A stretch of 64,000 nt of DNA from Rhizopus arrhizus (Eukaryota; Mucoromycota; Mucoromycetes; Mucorales; Rhizopodaceae): positions 186,001 through 250,000 of the forward strand of contig JAKZZE010000012.1 in NCBI GenBank assembly GCA_024220505.1, given 5' to 3'. The position numbers were made by a program, and so were the translations under genes. The notes under the pieces were generated by a model that worked only from the letters and a program-made list of their open reading frames with translations, was not told the DNA's origin and made no database searches. Below are positions 54,528-64,000 of this stretch, piece after piece; the first letter of the stretch is position 1, and the number at the start of each line of letters is the position of its first letter.

Positions 54528-56066
54528 AGCAAAAAGATGTAAAGTTTAAAAAGTATTAGTTTGATAGAATCAAAATAAACAATGATTATATAACTGCCTA
54601 GAGTTTATATACTTTTCATTGCCTATGCATTAACGAATGTACCACGGAATTCCGACTAAATGTTACGCGGTATTTTGTTTTTGCCCTTTAATCATTTGTT
54701 CAACTAGCCAAGTGGTATCCACATCTCTACTGATAAAATTGTTTAATGTAAACAATGTGTTTAGTTACTCTTTGATTACATTTGCAGTACGACACAGGGT
54801 AAGAAGGAGAAATATGCTACTGCTATACTTCAAAAATAAAAGATGTAGACTGATATTAACAAAAACAGAAAAAATATGCTTTAATAATTAGCGAGCTTGT
54901 TTTATCTATATTACTTCTATAAACCCTATTATTAATTGAAGAAAAGTATATCCTGTAAATATAATCAATTACTGTATTAAGGAGAAGTTACTTTTTTAGT
55001 TTGTAGTATGCTTGATAAAAAATATCACCATTCCGTGTAAGATATTCATAAGAAATATCGCTTACAGATATTTTATACTATAATAGAAATTTGAAAAGAA
55101 AATTCAAAAACCATTTACATGATAATTTTAAAAGAAACATAATAATATGACATGTTCTTCTTAAAGTTGTAATCATTACATTGTGCATAAGCGGTCAATA
55201 GTCAAAGAGAAGTTTTGAGCAGCCCGTGGGAAAAGTGAAGAAACTACAGTGTGTAATTTTCTCAAAAGATAAGATTTAATGTTCTAAACTCATTTGTTTT
55301 ATTGTTTTTATACCGACTTTAAACGACATACTATAAACAACTCCAATCATTTCTAAGCTACAAGATGTCTAGGCCAACTTTGTTATTAATCTTAGATCAT
55401 AGTGTTCATTTACATTGTAATATTTATTATCGGTACTCATGTTAAGAATTTAAGGAGTTGATATTTGTATATATTACTACATCAGACTATACACAGCAGT
55501 TTTAGGTGACAAATACTAACAGATTTATTATTGTTTTTTATTTTTTTTTAAAAAAATATAGCGAAATAAAAGAAAAATGAGCTTTTTACTTAACTCTAGT
55601 CTAGATAGCAATTGTCTCTGATACCAACAATTCTATATTAACCTCTGCTTTTTCTATAAGTACTTGTATTCTAGTATTATATTTTCTATACTGAAGGCTA
55701 TCTGCTATTTACATTTATAAATTGTAAGATATCAACCAACGTTTGTTTACGCCCTATATTAATTTCCACGTTTTGTTTTTAGTTATTTTTTTTTTGGTTT
55801 TTACCTACTATGTTCCAAAAATAGCAATGCACATGTATTAGATATACGGATCATCTCTAATAATCAGCAATACCCCATACAGAACCATTGACTAATTAGG
55901 TAGATTTAGTCAACTAAAGCCAGATAGGCATCCTCAGGAACCATAATCTTCATCTGATTTCTACAATAAATACTTCGTACTCTTATTAATTTCGATTTAA
56001 ACAATAGTACACTGAGAAGTATAGATACCTTTAATTATTATCATCTGCTCTTCATCTCTCTCTCTC

Positions 56067-56098
<32 letters not shown>

Positions 56099-58170
56099 TT
56101 ACCATCAAAACTCCATCCAAAATATATATCTAATCTTCTCTTATGTATTGCTGTATTCACGTAAATCACTCTTCGACTATAGCCCAAATAAATTCTATGC
56201 ATATGTTTCTATGCTTAAAACCTTTTACAAGAAACTGTTTTTATACCTTTTGTAGCTGTAATAAAAAAGAATCGGTTTAAGAGTTTTTTGAACAAAGAGT
56301 CAGGTTTTGTATCTGTTAACAAGTTGCACTGCAAAATGATATATTATCTGACACCTTCCATTATCTCTACAGTATTACGTTGTTGTTAAAGGAATTTATA
56401 GCCTTATATCCAATATGCTAATCAAAATAAGATTTTTTCATTATGAGTACTGAACTTGTATGCTTTTTTTTTTCCTACCAAATAAAGACTTTTTTCTACT
56501 AAATGTTTCATAAAGCATAGGACTAAACAGAATGTAGTTCATATTCTGTGAACATACATTAGACACAATGTATATCAACAAACGATCACTATTTACCTTA
56601 AAAAAAAGCTAATTCTTGTTAAATAATTGTAAAAGTATGTTGTTCAAGTTTCTTCTATAAATCATTAGAATCAAAGGTAAACGGGTTTTTCTTTATCATA
56701 ACTATTTACTTTTACACTTTCACGGAGCCATGTATTAATCGACCATGGTATAATTATAATTCAGGATAAAAGAACAATTTTGATGCAAAGGGGCCAATAA
56801 CAAGATTAAGGTACAAGATAAATAATAACAGTTTAATTGTTAGAAAGTGTTTAGAATAGTAAAAGTAATTATGAGCCGTAAGAATTTCGTAGCAGGATTA
56901 CATGAAGAAAGAAAAGAAGTACAATTGGAAGTTTCTTGTACTTTTTGAAACACTTGTAAGTTCTAACGACGTCATCCCAGAGCATTTGCAAACTCGTTTT
57001 TTTTTTTTTTTCTTTTATTATTATTATTTTTGAAATTCAGTTTATTTAATTCATGATTACAACAATTGTTAGTAGTCAAACAGATTGAATTCCTTTGGCT
57101 TCAATTAAACTGACTATAACAGAGAAAAAGTATAATAACAAAGGTCAACCTACTCAAATCAATATTTTTACCCAATGAAGAAGTAATTTATAAACAAATT
57201 ACTTTATTGTATATGGTCTGAATTTGATAATAGTTTATACAACTCTTTTTTATATCTATTACGCATTTATATTCTTCAGTTTATTCCTCCATATTTAATA
57301 CAAAAAAATAAAGATTCACAACTATGACAAATTACTCTCAGTTCAATTAACATAAAAAGTTTGTAATGTAACTCGACTAGTAAAAGTATAATGAAGCAGT
57401 ACTACAATTGGATACAAAGAAAAGTTACAGCAATTAAAGCATATCTTGTTTAAATTTGCTAAAATAAATAGAACTAACGGTACAGGCGCATTACTGACTT
57501 TTTGCCATAATGTTTACATGTCTTCTTTTTTACATTTTAAGTTTTCATTAAAAACATATCAGCTAGAGCACAAGATGTGGAAGTGGTCTAAGATACGACA
57601 ATTGACAGAGGCATAAAAAAACGTAAGCTTTGTTCTTTTTTTTTATATTTTTGGCAGTAATGGAGTTATAAGTTATCTCTTTCTTTGTTGTTGCAAATTA
57701 TCTATTTTAAAAACAACCACAAAATATAGTTCAAGAAAGAAACAAAAAAGAGAGTCGCAGAACATTTTTTTTTTAAAAAAATAAAAAATTGTACACAATC
57801 TACTTTCTTTGTAATTGCTTAAAAAACTAATGAAAAGGAATCTTTTTTTACGACCATTACAATCATAATGCAGAAAAATGCAAGTTGTGTAATATCGGTT
57901 CGTTACGTCTTTTAACAGCAAAACTCAGGTTTTATATAGTTTAAAAAGTGATTTTGCCAAGTAGATCCAGCCCATTTCAATATTTACCTGCAAAAAAAAA
58001 AAAAAAAGTGGAGCAATAAAAATGAATGGAGCATTTAAAAAAAAAATGCGGAGAACAACCAAAAAATAAACTCAAAAATACACCAGAAGCGCTGTAAAAA
58101 AATGCTGCAACGAGTATTCGTATCCTTCAAGCAGGATTCTTTGCGCCGTAGTGACTGTTGGAGGATTATA
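54528..58170. other. Long AT-rich stretch without recognisable genes
   Basis: About 3.6 kb with only short frames. Contents are poly(A)/poly(T) runs, a (CT)n/(T)n microsatellite at 56,057-56,096, and no tRNA, transposon terminus or splice-linked coding signal that I can see. A Lys-rich frame near 58,035-58,358 is the translation of a simple repeat. Confidence 0.55.
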
Positions 58171-58179
58171 AAGGAGGGA

Positions 58180-58312
58180 CGATTTTTTTTTTTTTTTTTT
58201 GACTTTTTTCGTTTTTTTTTTGACTTTTTTCGTTTTTTTTTTTTGACTTTTTTCGTTTTTTTTTTTTGACTTTTTTCGTTTTTTTTTTTTGACTTTTTTC
58301 GTTTTTTTTTGA
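58180..58312. repeat. Tandem GACTTTTTTCG(T)n repeats, six units
   Basis: Six 23-25 bp units of TGACTTTTTTCG followed by 8-11 T. The complement GAAAAAAGTCAAAAAAA matches the shorter array inside LTR-like block 2 (29,815-29,880), so this is an expansion of an LTR-internal repeat. Confidence 0.8.
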
Positions 58313-58379
58313 CCTTGTTGTATAATGGTAAAAGTAGTTGAGGAAAAGGTAGAAACAAAGATCAAGAAACAGTGTAAGT

Positions 58380-60160
58380 ACTTTTTGAGACTGATCTTTA
58401 TTTCAGTTTAAGTTAAAGTAAAAATTATTCTAATTGAAGGCAGGTATTTATATCTTATTGAGTGAGTGGCTTGATATCTTCTATTGTAAGCGTTCTTCTA
58501 ATATTCAGGTACTTTAGCAAGTGTCATCTATAATTATGATTATGAAAACTTTTCATTTGTTCTTTTGTATGTCTGTCATAGATTATCTTTTATTCTGGGA
58601 ATTCCTCACTGATTTGAATAAGGTTATTTTACGCGTTATTTCAATTATGTGAAAGATTAGCAATATTCCTGATATTGGATTGGATCTTGTTATTTTAGTT
58701 GATACTTCTTCTTATCAAAGAACTCTCATTAACACTAAACATATTCTAAAAGAACATGTTTAATTGGAATTGATTGTATGATCTTATTTAAATAAACTTA
58801 TATTTTTATTTTATTTAATTATGATCTTGTATTAGGACTTATATTTATCAATGTCTACTACGATCAGTTACTGTTCTACAACAGACCTTTCTCATTTTTT
58901 TGATTTTTTTTTTTTTCATTTTTAGCTTCTTTGTTACAGCAATATTAACTTTTGGATCGTTTGAAAAGATCGTACTGTAATTTTTGTTTTGCTTCAATGG
59001 CTTGTAAGAGTTAACGGTTTTGAAATAGAGTAAAGTTGATGAAAATAGATAAAAAAATAAGAGTTGGGTAGAGTATTGATATTAGGTTCGCTTGTAAGTG
59101 ACCACCAGATCTTGTTAAGTAGATCAAACTTGTTTGTAATAAAATAACTTGATAAGAGTATTAAAAGGTTTTACAATGAAGATAATTGACTTCAAGGGAC
59201 TTGTCTTCCTTGTGTTTTAAGAGTGTTATACCAAAAGATTCAGGGATAAAGATACTTGGTTTATTGATAAAATATATTTATATTGTTAAGAGAAGTAAAG
59301 TCAAGAAAAAGCGAAGTGAAATCAAAAGAATAAAAAGCTAGGCTTTTTATAGGCAAAAATATAAAGTTCAATTTTTACAAAATGTAAAAATATCAAAAGG
59401 TAAAAAAAAAAATATCAAAAGGTTAAAAATATCAAAAGGTTAAAAAAATATCAAAAGGTTAAAAAAATATCAAAAAGTAAAAAATATATCAAATGGTTAA
59501 AAATTTGTCAAATAGGTAAAATAATGACAATTTGTAAAGTGATTTACAAAACGTCAAAAATTAAAGCTTGAAAGAAGTTTCGGAGTTCAAATCTTCATAA
59601 TCATAGCTACAGTACCAAAAGATCGTTCCTTTTGTTCGTTCAAAAGTTGGTTCTTGTTGTAAATTTTTCTTTTTTTATGTATATAGCTTGTTTGCGGGTT
59701 TACTTTTGTAAGTAAATAAGTATTGTCGGTAGTGACCACCAGATCTTGTTAAGTAGATCAAACTTGTTAAAATAGGCTAAACTCTTGAGGTTTAGGAATA
59801 GGTTTACAATGAAGTTGATTTAGCTTCAAGGGACTTCAGTATTTTGAATAGAACACAGACCAAAGGGTTTCTTTTGAACGCTTGATGGTTTTATTGGTTT
59901 ATAAAATAAAGAAAAGATAAAAAGAATATAATATTCTGTAATAAAGAAAAGTAAAGTGAAGTGAAGTGAAGTGTAGTGAAAATAGGGATAAGATATGAGG
60001 GTATTTATATGTTTTTGGATTTTATAATTTTATGTTGTTTTTGGTTTTCAAGCAAGAGTTGATACTCCGTTTTCAAATAGATTGTTACGCAGAAGTTCAT
60101 TTTCTAACTGGAGTGGTACAAAAAAAATATTTACTGTTTGTCTTCTTTCATTGTGTTACA
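58380..60160 (-). mobile_element. Cluster of LTR-like blocks downstream of tRNA-Thr
   Basis: Minus-strand blocks related to those at 29-36 kb. One closes at 58,938 (TGTAACAAAG sense start). Cores TGACCACCAGATC are at 59,099 and 59,733. The block 59,733-60,160 (428 bp) has the TGTAACAC sense start 79 bp from the tRNA-Thr 3' end. Conserved TTACAATGAAG..AAGGGACTT segments are at 59,170 and 59,810. An ATCAAAAGGTTAAAAAAAT repeat array lies at 59,390-59,480. No gag or pol found. Confidence 0.5.
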
Positions 60161-60238
60161 ATATAAAAAGACCATTGGTGATCAACCACGACAATCAAAC
60201 GAAAAAAAAAAGTTCGGATTTTTCTTTCCTTTTTTTTT

Positions 60239-60310
60239 TGCCCGTTGGCTGGATTGAACAACCGACCTTCAGTTTACAAGACTGACGCACTACCACTGTG
60301 CTAAACGGGC
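60239..60310 (-). tRNA. tRNA-Thr (anticodon TGT)
   Basis: 72-nt cloverleaf on the minus strand: acceptor GCCCGTT/AACGGGC with discriminator A, D-arm TTAGCACAGTGGTAGTGCG, anticodon stem TCAGT/ACTGA with loop CTTGTAA (TGT), T-arm GGTTG TTCAATC CAGCC. No intron. A T10 run about 30 bp downstream on the minus strand fits Pol III termination. LINE D begins 2-3 bp from its 5' end, pointing away. LTR-like DNA begins 79 bp from its 3' end. Confidence 0.95.
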
Positions 60311-60539
60311 GGGCCTTTCTTTCGTGTTCTTAACCGTTACACCAATTTGCACCTGGTTAAACGTTTATCCGCACAAATATCTTTTACATCCATCTGTTAA
60401 ATCGCATCCATCCATCATTAGCAAGATAGATACAACATCCAAAACAACTTTATTACAAACTACAACTCAAACAGAAGCGTATTCGTCAAGCTATATCCAA
60501 AATACGAATCGTTTGAATATTGACATTTCGAGATCTCTG

Positions 60540-61961
60540 ATGGAAAAAAATTGTCAAGATCAGAGCGCCAATGACACGTCCGTGTCGGCACAATTCGTCC
60601 AACCCGCACCACATGTCCAGACCGGACCACTTGTTCAACCCGGACCAGCTGTTCAGTCCGCACACCCTAAGGGCACACCAGTTGTCCAACCCGCACCAAC
60701 TGTTCAGTCCGCACACCCTATGGGCACACCCATTGAAATTCCAAGCAAGCGCACAATTGCTGATAGAACTCCACCTTACGTTCCTACGAATGTTAAAAAG
60801 ACTATTACCAAGCCTACTACCCGTAGTCAGATTCTCAAGAACAAGAACAAGAACTTGAATCCTAGCACCTCTTCTTTCAAGCTCAGTTTAGACAAGCCTG
60901 TAGACTTTTCATTTAGTCAGAATGACTCCGCAATTAAACCATTATTTACCAGGGAAGTAAACCCTTTAGCTCTATGCGATACTCAAATACTTGATCTTAG
61001 CTCTCAATCTGGTATTCCAGATTGGTTTATAGTATATCAAAAGCAGCAACAAGATCAAACACGCTTTTTAAACCAACGTTTGAATGCTCTTGAAGAAGTC
61101 ATGGCAGAAAACAAACGTTTGCGCACCGACTTGGACCTGGCACAACAGCGCATTGCAGAACTTGAAGCCCAAATCTGTACTGATGCTATCCCAGCATTTA
61201 CTCTTGATACAAAGGAGCCCCAAGGCACAGAAGCATCCAAGTACGCTATCCCAAGTGCCTCGTTGACTTCATCGACTGAACCACTTTCTTTTGCTGCTGT
61301 GGCTACAAAAGGTAAGGACGCACCTGCACCAAAGAGCAAAGCACCTACACGCCGTCGCAAGACTACTGCTCGTCAAATGGAAGCCATACAACGCCGCTTT
61401 GTCCCTGTCGCTGCTCATCATGACTATGAGTATGTGTACTTGCCAAGTCGTTACCGTGAACCCATATCCAGTCTGCGCAGCAAGCTCCACAAGCTCAAAA
61501 TCAACAACGCTCGTGTGCTGGATGTTCATTATCCTGACCGTCAAGTGGTTGCTCTTTTGGTGCATACAGAATACACTGCTGATCTGCTCGCTGCCTTTGC
61601 TAAAGCCAAGGTCGAACCAATTCAAGGATTCAATCCTTTGAACCCTGATCTCTTGCGTGATCCCAAGTTTGCTGATTTATCTGGATCTGACCGTGCTATC
61701 AAATGCACCGAAGTTCATCAAGCTCGCCTTGTCCGTGCTTTACAGCACATCCGTGAGTCTGTTCGCCCTGCTGTTGCTCGTTCCTTCTTTGTAAAGAATT
61801 GGATCACCCTTGATCAATACAAAGAAGTTGTGCCTACTGCTACCCGTGCTGCTAAAACCACTGGATCGACCCAAGATGCCACCATGGAAGAAATCCATAG
61901 CACATTCAGCACTACAGAACTTGATCCTCTCGATGTCGGTGAATCGACCTCATCCCAATGA
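60540..61961 (+). CDS. LINE D ORF1 protein (473 aa)
   Basis: Start at the ATG of MEKNCQDQSANDTS. The frame is open further upstream to about 60,324 but without an ATG. The N-terminus contains tandem degenerate units (VQPAPHVQTGPLVQPGPAVQ; SAHPKGTPVVQPAPTVQSAH), roughly 10-20 residues each. Then come a coiled coil (LNQRLNALEEVMAENKRLR; LAQQRIAELEAQI), a basic patch (TRRRKTTARQ) and the conserved domain (YEYVYLPSRYREP; ARVLDVHYPDRQVVALLVHT; AKAKVEPIQGFNPLNPDLL) shared with A-C. It is longer than the A-C ORF1 because of the N-terminal extension. The stop TGA overlaps the ORF2 start. Confidence 0.88.
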   Translation: MEKNCQDQSANDTSVSAQFVQPAPHVQTGPLVQPGPAVQSAHPKGTPVVQPAPTVQSAHPMGTPIEIPSKRTIADRTPPYVPTNVKKTITKPTTRSQILKNKNKNLNPSTSSFKLSLDKPVDFSFSQNDSAIKPLFTREVNPLALCDTQILDLSSQSGIPDWFIVYQKQQQDQTRFLNQRLNALEEVMAENKRLRTDLDLAQQRIAELEAQICTDAIPAFTLDTKEPQGTEASKYAIPSASLTSSTEPLSFAAVATKGKDAPAPKSKAPTRRRKTTARQMEAIQRRFVPVAAHHDYEYVYLPSRYREPISSLRSKLHKLKINNARVLDVHYPDRQVVALLVHTEYTADLLAAFAKAKVEPIQGFNPLNPDLLRDPKFADLSGSDRAIKCTEVHQARLVRALQHIRESVRPAVARSFFVKNWITLDQYKEVVPTATRAAKTTGSTQDATMEEIHSTFSTTELDPLDVGESTSSQ

Positions 61962-64000
61962 TGAGTGCCTCACCTATTGAAGATTTAAATATACCTATGC
62001 CCGACCAAGATACCCGTACTTGTACAAAAAACAACAATATGCTTACTATGACCCTGTGGAATGCCAATGGCTGTAATCGCTACACTGTTGATCAAACCAC
62101 CAATTCGCTCCTTACATCGTCACTCATTTTCATTACTGAAACTTGGTTATTGTCTCCACTTCGGCTTATGACTTTATGGCAACAATACCATACCTATGGC
62201 GTACCGCTTGAGGGTCAAAGTCGAGGACAGATGGGCATCAGTCTGCTTGTCAATCCTGATTGTCCCTATCCAGTTACTCACTTTCCCTCTGACAATTCTT
62301 ATGTGCTCAGCTGTCAAGTCTCTACCTTGCTTGTCCACTGTGTCTATCTGCCGCCATCGCTCTCTGACCTCGAAGCAATGGATATACTCGATGGACTTCC
62401 TCACCAAACACATCCATCACAGACCAACATGATTGTGTGCGGTGACTTTAACGCTCGACACCAACATCTTCTTGGTGATTCAAGAACTACGACTCGTGGC
62501 ATCAAGTTGTTCAGCTGGATCCTGGAGAATGGAATGACATGTTGGAATACTCAACTAGCCTATGGTATCCCAACCTATTGTGCTCAAGGCCGTGTCAATG
62601 CTACCACCGGTGAACACTTCAACAGTGTCATCGACTTGTTTCTCAGTTCACAACAACTGGTGAATCCAAAGATGCTTGTACATGAAGACCTCTCTCTTGG
62701 TTCAGACCATCATCCTGTATCATTGTCCTGTGTCCTGCCTCCACCACCGCCACCACCTGCTCATCCTCGTCGTTTGTGGAATCTGAGTAGACTGACCGAG
62801 CCTGACTGCCTCTATGTTGACCTCTTCCGGGACCGTATCCAACCGTTTCGTGAATGCTTGACAACATATGCATCATCTACCAATAACACAGCACCCGATA
62901 TGGATCTCCTTGCCAACGAGTTGACCTCCATCATTCATTCTTGTCTGGATGACTCTGTCGGTCAAAAGAAGCCTCGTGGTTCTGGCAATGCCTGGTTCTG
63001 GACTGATGATCTTCAAGCTCTGTTTGACCGTCGTGAACAAGCCCGTCGCAAGTGGAAAAGAACTGTTGGTATCAACAAAGTACTTCGATGGCAAGAATAT
63101 GAAGTTGCTGCCCAGCGGTTCAAAAGTGCCCTGTACTGTCGTCGTCGTGCTACTTGGAAGCAATTCTGCGAAACTTTGTCTTCTGGTCCGCTGTCTGACA
63201 CCACTGCTACTATCAAGAGAATTAGACGCAATCGCACACTGGCTCCTTCTTATTCCCATCCGGAAGGTCCCACTGTTGCGGCTACAACCATGGCTAATCA
63301 CTTGAAGCAAGTATTCTCTGGCTCGTCCTTACCATCGACTAGGTACAATGCACCACCGATCCCCTCCGGTCCTCATTGTCTTGAAGATGATCCGTGTCCA
63401 GTGGATATAGAAACGGTGCGCACTGCACTTCTCAAACGTCTCTCACGTCGCAAGGCTCCAGGCTGTGATCACTTACGAACAGAGATGCTATTGCCAATTG
63501 CTGATGATCTGGTTCCTGTCCTGACCTTGCTCTTTCGTCTGTGCTGGATATGGTCTGCTGTCCCTGCTGCATGGTGCACTGCTCAAGTGGTCCCAATCTA
63601 CAAGAAGGGTGATCCACTGCAACCAGCAAACTATCGACCGATCAGCCTGACATCGATATTACGAAAGCTCTTTGAACTGTGCTTGCAGACAACTCTTGAA
63701 GACACCGCTCCACCACTCGACCCAGTCCAAGGCGGCTTCCGTCATAGTCGTAGTGCTCTGGATCAAGCGCTCTGTCTGAATGAGCTCTGTCGACAGCATG
63801 CTATTGATCATCATGGTGAACCTCCTGTCTTGGCCTTCTTGGATATCAAGTCTGCTTATGACACCGTTGATCGAGCAATCATATGGCGTGCTCTAGAGAC
63901 CTACATCTCTCCTGCTCTACTTGGTCTACTCCAATGTCTGTTTGACAAAGTAAGTATAGAAGTCTTGGTCTCTGGTTTTACCTCTCCTGCATTCTGGCCA
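61958..64000 (+). CDS. LINE D ORF2: endonuclease-reverse transcriptase, N-terminal 681 codons
   Basis: Open from ATGATGAGTGCC to the right edge with no stop, so it is partial at the 3' side. The start is at 61,958 (ATGA overlap with the ORF1 stop) or 61,961 (TGATG). Endonuclease motifs: TLWNANGCN, FITETWLL, MGISLLVNPDC, VYLPPSLSD, IVCGDFNARH, SVIDLFLSS and LGSDHHPVSLSC. A connector has RRLWNLSRLTEPDC, shared with A-C. RT: RRKAPGCDHLRTEMLLPI, NYRPISLTSILRKLFELC, VQGGFRHSRSALDQAL and FLDIKSAYDTVDRAIIW (motif A). The YADD motif would lie beyond the window. No lesion seen. Unlike LINE C, the GDFN motif is intact. Confidence 0.9.
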   Translation, partial: MMSASPIEDLNIPMPDQDTRTCTKNNNMLTMTLWNANGCNRYTVDQTTNSLLTSSLIFITETWLLSPLRLMTLWQQYHTYGVPLEGQSRGQMGISLLVNPDCPYPVTHFPSDNSYVLSCQVSTLLVHCVYLPPSLSDLEAMDILDGLPHQTHPSQTNMIVCGDFNARHQHLLGDSRTTTRGIKLFSWILENGMTCWNTQLAYGIPTYCAQGRVNATTGEHFNSVIDLFLSSQQLVNPKMLVHEDLSLGSDHHPVSLSCVLPPPPPPPAHPRRLWNLSRLTEPDCLYVDLFRDRIQPFRECLTTYASSTNNTAPDMDLLANELTSIIHSCLDDSVGQKKPRGSGNAWFWTDDLQALFDRREQARRKWKRTVGINKVLRWQEYEVAAQRFKSALYCRRRATWKQFCETLSSGPLSDTTATIKRIRRNRTLAPSYSHPEGPTVAATTMANHLKQVFSGSSLPSTRYNAPPIPSGPHCLEDDPCPVDIETVRTALLKRLSRRKAPGCDHLRTEMLLPIADDLVPVLTLLFRLCWIWSAVPAAWCTAQVVPIYKKGDPLQPANYRPISLTSILRKLFELCLQTTLEDTAPPLDPVQGGFRHSRSALDQALCLNELCRQHAIDHHGEPPVLAFLDIKSAYDTVDRAIIWRALETYISPALLGLLQCLFDKVSIEVLVSGFTSPAFWP

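Larger units (their letters stand above)
60313..64000 (+). mobile_element. LINE copy D (diverged subfamily), 5' part to window end
   Basis: Plus-strand LINE of the same lineage as A-C but clearly diverged. It starts immediately beside tRNA-Thr with CCTTTCTTTCGTGTTCTTAA, resembling the CTTTTCTTTCGCTTTTGGTTAA just inside the tRNA-Pro fragment in A-C. It contains ORF1 and ORF2, both open; the rest lies beyond the window. Confidence 0.88.

Noticed and set aside
58035..58365. Two overlapping Lys-rich open frames of ~100 codons
   Set aside because: Translation of the GACTTTTTTCG(T)n repeat on the opposite strand; no other gene features.

Overview
The window reads as transposon-dense, AT-rich nuclear DNA of a fungus, most plausibly an early-diverging one (Mucoromycota/Mucorales-like). 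This is an inference from short GT-AG introns of about 60-80 bp, tandem two-ORF LINEs of the kind reported in pericentric DNA of Mucor relatives (Grem-LINE1), tnp2-type CACTA elements, Helitrons and many Tc1/mariner copies. No ordinary housekeeping gene is recognisable. Almost everything is a mobile element, a remnant of one, or a tRNA gene they surround.

Layout. 1-20,612: three near-identical LINEs (A, B, C) head-to-tail on the minus strand, each with ORF1 and an endonuclease/reverse-transcriptase ORF2. A Tc1-like relic (6,683-8,311) sits in the B/C junction. A 7.3-kb CACTA element (13,230-20,525, TSD CGG) interrupts the 5' end of C. 20,613-21,085: a GC-rich element fragment running into half of a tRNA-like sequence. 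21,086-28,882: a second CACTA element (TSD CAA) that splits this tRNA-like sequence. 28,941-29,012: tRNA-Pro(AGG). 29,104-36,436: blocks resembling LTRs, some in inverted arrangement, with a decayed Tc1 (30,423-34,316) that contains a younger Tc1 (31,502-33,099). 37,382-39,018: another Tc1. 39,266-42,969 (minus): an unrecognised 7-exon gene with two AT-hooks, with a Tc1 relic in its last intron. 44,704-45,474 (plus): an unrecognised gene. 45,731-51,477 (plus): a Helitron Rep-helicase gene broken only by one Tc1 insertion. 53,420-54,527 (minus): an unrecognised 4-exon gene. 54,528-58,170: no gene seen. 58,180-60,160: LTR-like blocks on the minus strand. 60,239-60,310: tRNA-Thr(TGT), minus. 60,313-64,000: a fourth, diverged LINE (D), plus strand, running off the window.

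How it fits together. The two canonical tRNA loci look like mirror images. On the 5' side of the tRNA lie LINEs transcribed away from it; on the 3' side, about 80-90 bp from the tRNA end, lie LTR-like blocks also pointing away. LINE junctions A-C even carry a 15-bp copy of the tRNA-Pro 5' end. This suggests tRNA genes act as landing pads for two retroelement classes with opposite side preference. The two CACTA elements share a two-gene cassette: a 4-exon coiled-coil accessory gene convergent with a multi-exon tnp2 transposase. Both cassettes look intact. All exon boundaries were chosen by eye from splice dinucleotides and phase.
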